Assembly (NCBI GenBank): GCA_036522155.1
Contig: DATDGI010000445.1
Span: forward strand, 1-45,882
Direction: 5' to 3'
Length of the DNA: 45,882 nucleotides
From: UBA9676 sp036522155
Lineage (GTDB): Bacteria > Actinomycetota > Actinomycetes > Streptosporangiales > Streptosporangiaceae
A program made the position numbers and the translations under genes. Below the pieces are notes generated by a model. It searched no databases and was not told the origin of the DNA. It saw nothing but the letters and a program-made list of their open reading frames with translations. Below are positions 42,902 through 45,882 of the stretch, piece after piece; positions within the stretch are counted from its first letter, which is position 1; the number at the start of each line of letters is the position of its first letter.

Positions 42902-45823
42902 TCACTGCCCGGTCACCCAGCGGAAGTCATGCCGGACCTTGCGGTAGGCCCGGTCATCCCCGGCGGCCTGGTATTTCGCCAGCACCCAGTTGATGTGGGA
43001 CCGAGCCAGATCGTCATGTCCGGCGCGGTGCTGGAGGGTAGCGAGCGACACCAGCGTGTCGCACTTGGAGCGCCAGTCACCCTGCCGCTCGTAGTGCTCG
43101 CTCGCCTTCTGGAACAGCGCGGCCGCCTCGTCATTCTGGCCGCTGTCCATCAGCACTTCGGCGCGGGACCGGCCGATCCGCGCCTCCAGGGCCATCGTGG
43201 CCGGATCGTCGGCGGGCCGCGCGGCCAGTTCGGTTTTCAGCCTGCTGGCCAGCTGTCCGGCCTCAGCCTTGCGGTCCACCTTCATGAGCGCACGTACCAG
43301 CAGGGCCTTGGCCCGGAGCACGCCGTCCGTGTTCCCCATGAAGTGCAGGATGCGCGCCGCGTCGCCGGCGCTGGCCACCGCCTCATGCGCGATCCTGAGC
43401 CGCTCGGGCCCGGCGGCCGCCGAGCTCTCGTTGAGCAGCAGCCGGGCGGTCCGGTACTGGACGTTGGCCGCCCGCCTGGCATCGCGGTAGTTGTCCTCGA
43501 ACGCCGCGAGCATGTACTTGTGCGCCTGCTTCCACTCCTGCCTGCGCCGGGACTGGTCAGACAGGCCGAGCCGGACCCGGAACAGCATGGCATCGTCCAG
43601 CTTTTTCTCATACGCGGCCCGGTAAGGCCGGTCATCCAGCCAGTTCGATGGGTGGTACCAGGTGTTGTTTTCGGCGATGAGGAGCTCGATCCGCTCCCGC
43701 TCGCCGGTGGTCCGGGGGGTGGTGCTGTCCACGTCGAGCACCGCTCCTTGCGCGATCTTCAGCTCGCGATCGGCTACGGCGTAGGTGCCGAGCTGGAGCC
43801 AGGCCTCGGCCATCCGACGGTGGGCGCAGGCCTGGTAGTACATCCGGTCGGAACGCGCCAGCGCAGGCGGTGCGGTCTCCACGATGTCCAGCACCTGCTG
43901 GATGCAGCGGAACGCCTCCGGATATTGCTCTACCGCGTTCAGGAAGGCGGCGTGCGAGAGCAGGACTTCCACCCGGCCGGCCAGGTTTCCGTCCTGGTCG
44001 GCGCTGTGCAGGGCGGCCTCGAACGCGTCATTGCTGACCCGCGGCGGCAGGCCGCCGGCCACACAGGGCCCCAGCCGGGCGGCGATGCGCCAGGCCAGGC
44101 CCCAGGCAGCATCGCTGTCCGCCAGGGTCACCGTCCGCAGCAGATTGCAGTACTCGGTGCGGATCCAGTGGTCCAGCCGGCTGAGGATCTGCTCCACCCA
44201 GATGTGCTCGAACGGCTTCCAGGCGGCCGGGGTGCCCCACCCGGTCACCGGCTCTGGGGCCGGCCCCAGCTTGGTCAGTATCGTGGCGGCCGCGCCGAGG
44301 TAGGCCCCGGACAGCTGGCGCCGGGCGTCGTCCCGGCCGGTACGCCCCTCTTCGTCATAGGAAAGCTTGCGGGCGACCAGCCACACCAGCGGGTGAAACG
44401 CGTACCGGGGCAGGCCGGTGTCGGCTGCCTGCCCGGCATCGAGCAGGAGGTGATACGACGCCAGCCTGGCGGCCAGGCTCTCGGCCTCACCTTCGCCCAC
44501 CCCCATCAGCGGGGCCAGCACCCACGGCCCGAAGGTGGGGGAGTCCACCAGTGAGAGCAGCCGGAACGCCTGGCGCTCGGCGTCCGGAAGGCGCTCGTAC
44601 TCGCCTTCGATGCGTTCCTGTATGTCGTAGGTCTGGTACTTGAATGCCCGCAGCCGCGTCGTCCTGTTCTCCAGCCTGTTCGCGAGCGATGAGACGTTAA
44701 GGCGCCGGTCGGCGACCTGCTGGCCAGCGCTGCGGAGCGCCAGCGGCAGGGCACCGGCGTAGTCGACGATCTCCGACACCTCGACGGCGGCCTCCCCGGC
44801 TGCGGTCCCCGCGTACACGGCGAAGATCTCCCGCGCGTCGGACGTGCTGGGCGGTTCGACCGGATGGGCGTACCCGCCGACCAGTTCCGCGCCGAAATCG
44901 CGCCTGCTGGTGATCAGGACCGCGCACCGCGTCCCGGTGGGCAGCAGGTGACGGACCTGGTCATAACCTCGGGCCGCATCCAGGACGATCAGGATGCGGC
45001 GGTCCGCCGTGAGCGAGCGGAACACGTTCGTCCGCTCGACCACGTCCGCCGGGACGTCGCTGTCGGCGATCCCGAGCGCTTTCAGGAAGTCCTGGAGGAC
45101 ATCCGCCGGGGCGCGCCTGCGGCGGCCGATCCCGAGGTTGACGTACAGGTGGCCATCGGTGAACCGCGCGGCGATCTGGTGGGCGAACTCCTGGACGAGC
45201 GCGGTTTTCCCGACGCCGGGCATGCCGTGCAGCAAGATGAGCACCGGGCCGGTGCGTGGTGGCCCGTGCTGGTCACCGGCGGGCTGGACGGTGGCGGGCG
45301 CCTGCCGGTGCCGCCTGGACCACCAGGGTGGTTCGGTGCCCCACTGGCGGTTGAACTCCTCGGTCAGCCGGCTGAGGTCCTCCGCCCGGCCCCGGAACCG
45401 CTGGCTGCGCCCGGGCAGCTCGTCGGGTATGACCTTCCGGTGGCGGGGTGCGGGCTGGTGCTCGGTGGCTTCCGCCGCCAGCGGCCCGGCCATCGGTGCC
45501 GGCGGCTGTGCCTGCCCCTGCGCCCGGGGTGCCCGCTCCGGGGCCAGCGGCTCCGCGGATGGAACTGCCTCCAGCGCGGGCTGGCGTGCCTGCCCCAGCG
45601 CCCGCTCCCTGCCGCGCCGCACCTCGAAACGGCTGGCCACGGCGGCCAGCAGGGCGGCCACCCCGGCCACCGCGAACAGCAGCAGCAGGTGCCCCAGGCT
45701 GGGGTGCGTGCCGGCGTAGGTGGCCAGGACCGCGGTCAGCCCGGCGGTGACCGCGACCCCCGCTCCGAGCAGCCACAGCAGGACCCGGCGCAGGGCCGGG
45801 TCGTGGCTGAGTTTTCCAGGCAC
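42902..45823 (-). CDS. Membrane-anchored STAND ATPase (NB-ARC with helical repeats)
   Basis: 973 residues from GTG 45823 (weak ribosome site). Two transmembrane helices near residues 13-35 and 43-64, then a Pro/Ala/Gln-rich linker to about 140. The NTPase follows: FRGRAEDLSRL (142-152), Walker A GMPGVGKT (200-207), Walker B ILIVLDAA (277-284), sensor TSRR (305-308) and GLPLA-like GALPLAL (357-363). A winged-helix-like region (DAERQAFRLLSLVD; YAFHPLVWLVARKL) leads into about 450 residues of predicted TPR-like helical repeats to the end (ALFQKASEHYERQGDWRSKC; SLATLQHRAGHDDLA). Such proteins bind a ligand through the repeats and switch by nucleotide-driven oligomerisation. No effector domain is apparent other than the membrane segments. 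Unlike SARP regulators, it has no winged helix plus BTAD at the N-terminus. Function unknown. Confidence 0.87.
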   Translation of the reverse strand: MPGKLSHDPALRRVLLWLLGAGVAVTAGLTAVLATYAGTHPSLGHLLLLFAVAGVAALLAAVASRFEVRRGRERALGQARQPALEAVPSAEPLAPERAPRAQGQAQPPAPMAGPLAAEATEHQPAPRHRKVIPDELPGRSQRFRGRAEDLSRLTEEFNRQWGTEPPWWSRRHRQAPATVQPAGDQHGPPRTGPVLILLHGMPGVGKTALVQEFAHQIAARFTDGHLYVNLGIGRRRRAPADVLQDFLKALGIADSDVPADVVERTNVFRSLTADRRILIVLDAARGYDQVRHLLPTGTRCAVLITSRRDFGAELVGGYAHPVEPPSTSDAREIFAVYAGTAAGEAAVEVSEIVDYAGALPLALRSAGQQVADRRLNVSSLANRLENRTTRLRAFKYQTYDIQERIEGEYERLPDAERQAFRLLSLVDSPTFGPWVLAPLMGVGEGEAESLAARLASYHLLLDAGQAADTGLPRYAFHPLVWLVARKLSYDEEGRTGRDDARRQLSGAYLGAAATILTKLGPAPEPVTGWGTPAAWKPFEHIWVEQILSRLDHWIRTEYCNLLRTVTLADSDAAWGLAWRIAARLGPCVAGGLPPRVSNDAFEAALHSADQDGNLAGRVEVLLSHAAFLNAVEQYPEAFRCIQQVLDIVETAPPALARSDRMYYQACAHRRMAEAWLQLGTYAVADRELKIAQGAVLDVDSTTPRTTGERERIELLIAENNTWYHPSNWLDDRPYRAAYEKKLDDAMLFRVRLGLSDQSRRRQEWKQAHKYMLAAFEDNYRDARRAANVQYRTARLLLNESSAAAGPERLRIAHEAVASAGDAARILHFMGNTDGVLRAKALLVRALMKVDRKAEAGQLASRLKTELAARPADDPATMALEARIGRSRAEVLMDSGQNDEAAALFQKASEHYERQGDWRSKCDTLVSLATLQHRAGHDDLARSHINWVLAKYQAAGDDRAYRKVRHDFRWVTGQ

Positions 45824-45882
45824 TAACGTTCCCGCTGGCTGTCCGGCCCGGGCCGCCGGGCGATGGGGCGGGCACCAAACCG

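Overview
The window is high-GC DNA from an actinomycete. The markers are direct: a WhiA regulator, a WhiB-type iron-sulfur regulator, the RNA-polymerase-binding protein RbpA, an Lsr2 nucleoid protein, the glucose-6-phosphate dehydrogenase partner OpcA, frequent GTG starts, and very strong G/C preference at third codon positions. From memory, the order uvrC-rapZ-yvcK-whiA-gap-pgk-tpiA-secG and pgl-opcA-zwf-(pgi)-tal-tkt-ctaA resembles the Streptomyces central-carbon locus. A Streptosporangiales or related sporulating actinomycete is my best guess; the genus cannot be read from this sequence.

Layout. Positions 1-12.2 kb are one long plus-strand housekeeping block: the 3' part of gcvP, a HAD hydrolase, uvrC, the overlapping rapZ-yvcK-whiA trio, the glycolytic trio gap-pgk-tpiA (also overlapping), secG and rbpA. 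From 12.4 to 29.4 kb lies a mixed accessory stretch. It holds a GT-C membrane glycosyltransferase, an ATP-dependent DNA ligase (LigC type), a sulfurtransferase next to a small SARP/BTAD regulator and a divergent 51-residue DUF1059-like gene, then a minus-strand run cysH-aidB-glgX-RibD-like reductase. It continues with a cysteine-rich mini-ORF, a WhiB-family gene, a tyrosine/proline-rich disordered protein, an Lsr2 paralogue, an MscS-type channel, an acetate transporter, an RCK-membrane-RCK protein and a DUF1707 membrane protein.

From 29.4 to 37.6 kb is a minus-strand pentose-phosphate operon, tkt-tal-pgi-zwf-opcA-pgl, with 4-nt overlaps at three of its five junctions. The last part (37.7-45.8 kb) holds a PrsW-type protease, heme A synthase, an EamA transporter, a two-gene ABC exporter and a large membrane-anchored STAND (NB-ARC plus TPR-like) ATPase.

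The carbon genes form a connected set: glucose-6-phosphate can be isomerised (Pgi), oxidised (Zwf/OpcA, Pgl) or passed through transaldolase and transketolase into the triose stage handled by Gap, Pgk and TpiA. YvcK/RapZ/WhiA are the usual regulatory companions. 6-Phosphogluconate dehydrogenase and ctaB are not in this window.

The observations most worth following are: (a) a CGCCAAGG motif shared between the SARP/DUF1059 divergent promoter and the sseA upstream region, where it forms an 11-bp-period tandem repeat; (b) two abutting 13-bp perfect inverted repeats upstream of the orphan cysH; (c) a 41-residue Cys/His-rich reading frame between cysH and the WhiB gene; (d) the membrane-tethered STAND ATPase; and (e) an RCK-TM-TM-RCK protein without a canonical K+ selectivity filter. 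No tRNA, rRNA, CRISPR array, insertion sequence or prophage was recognised.
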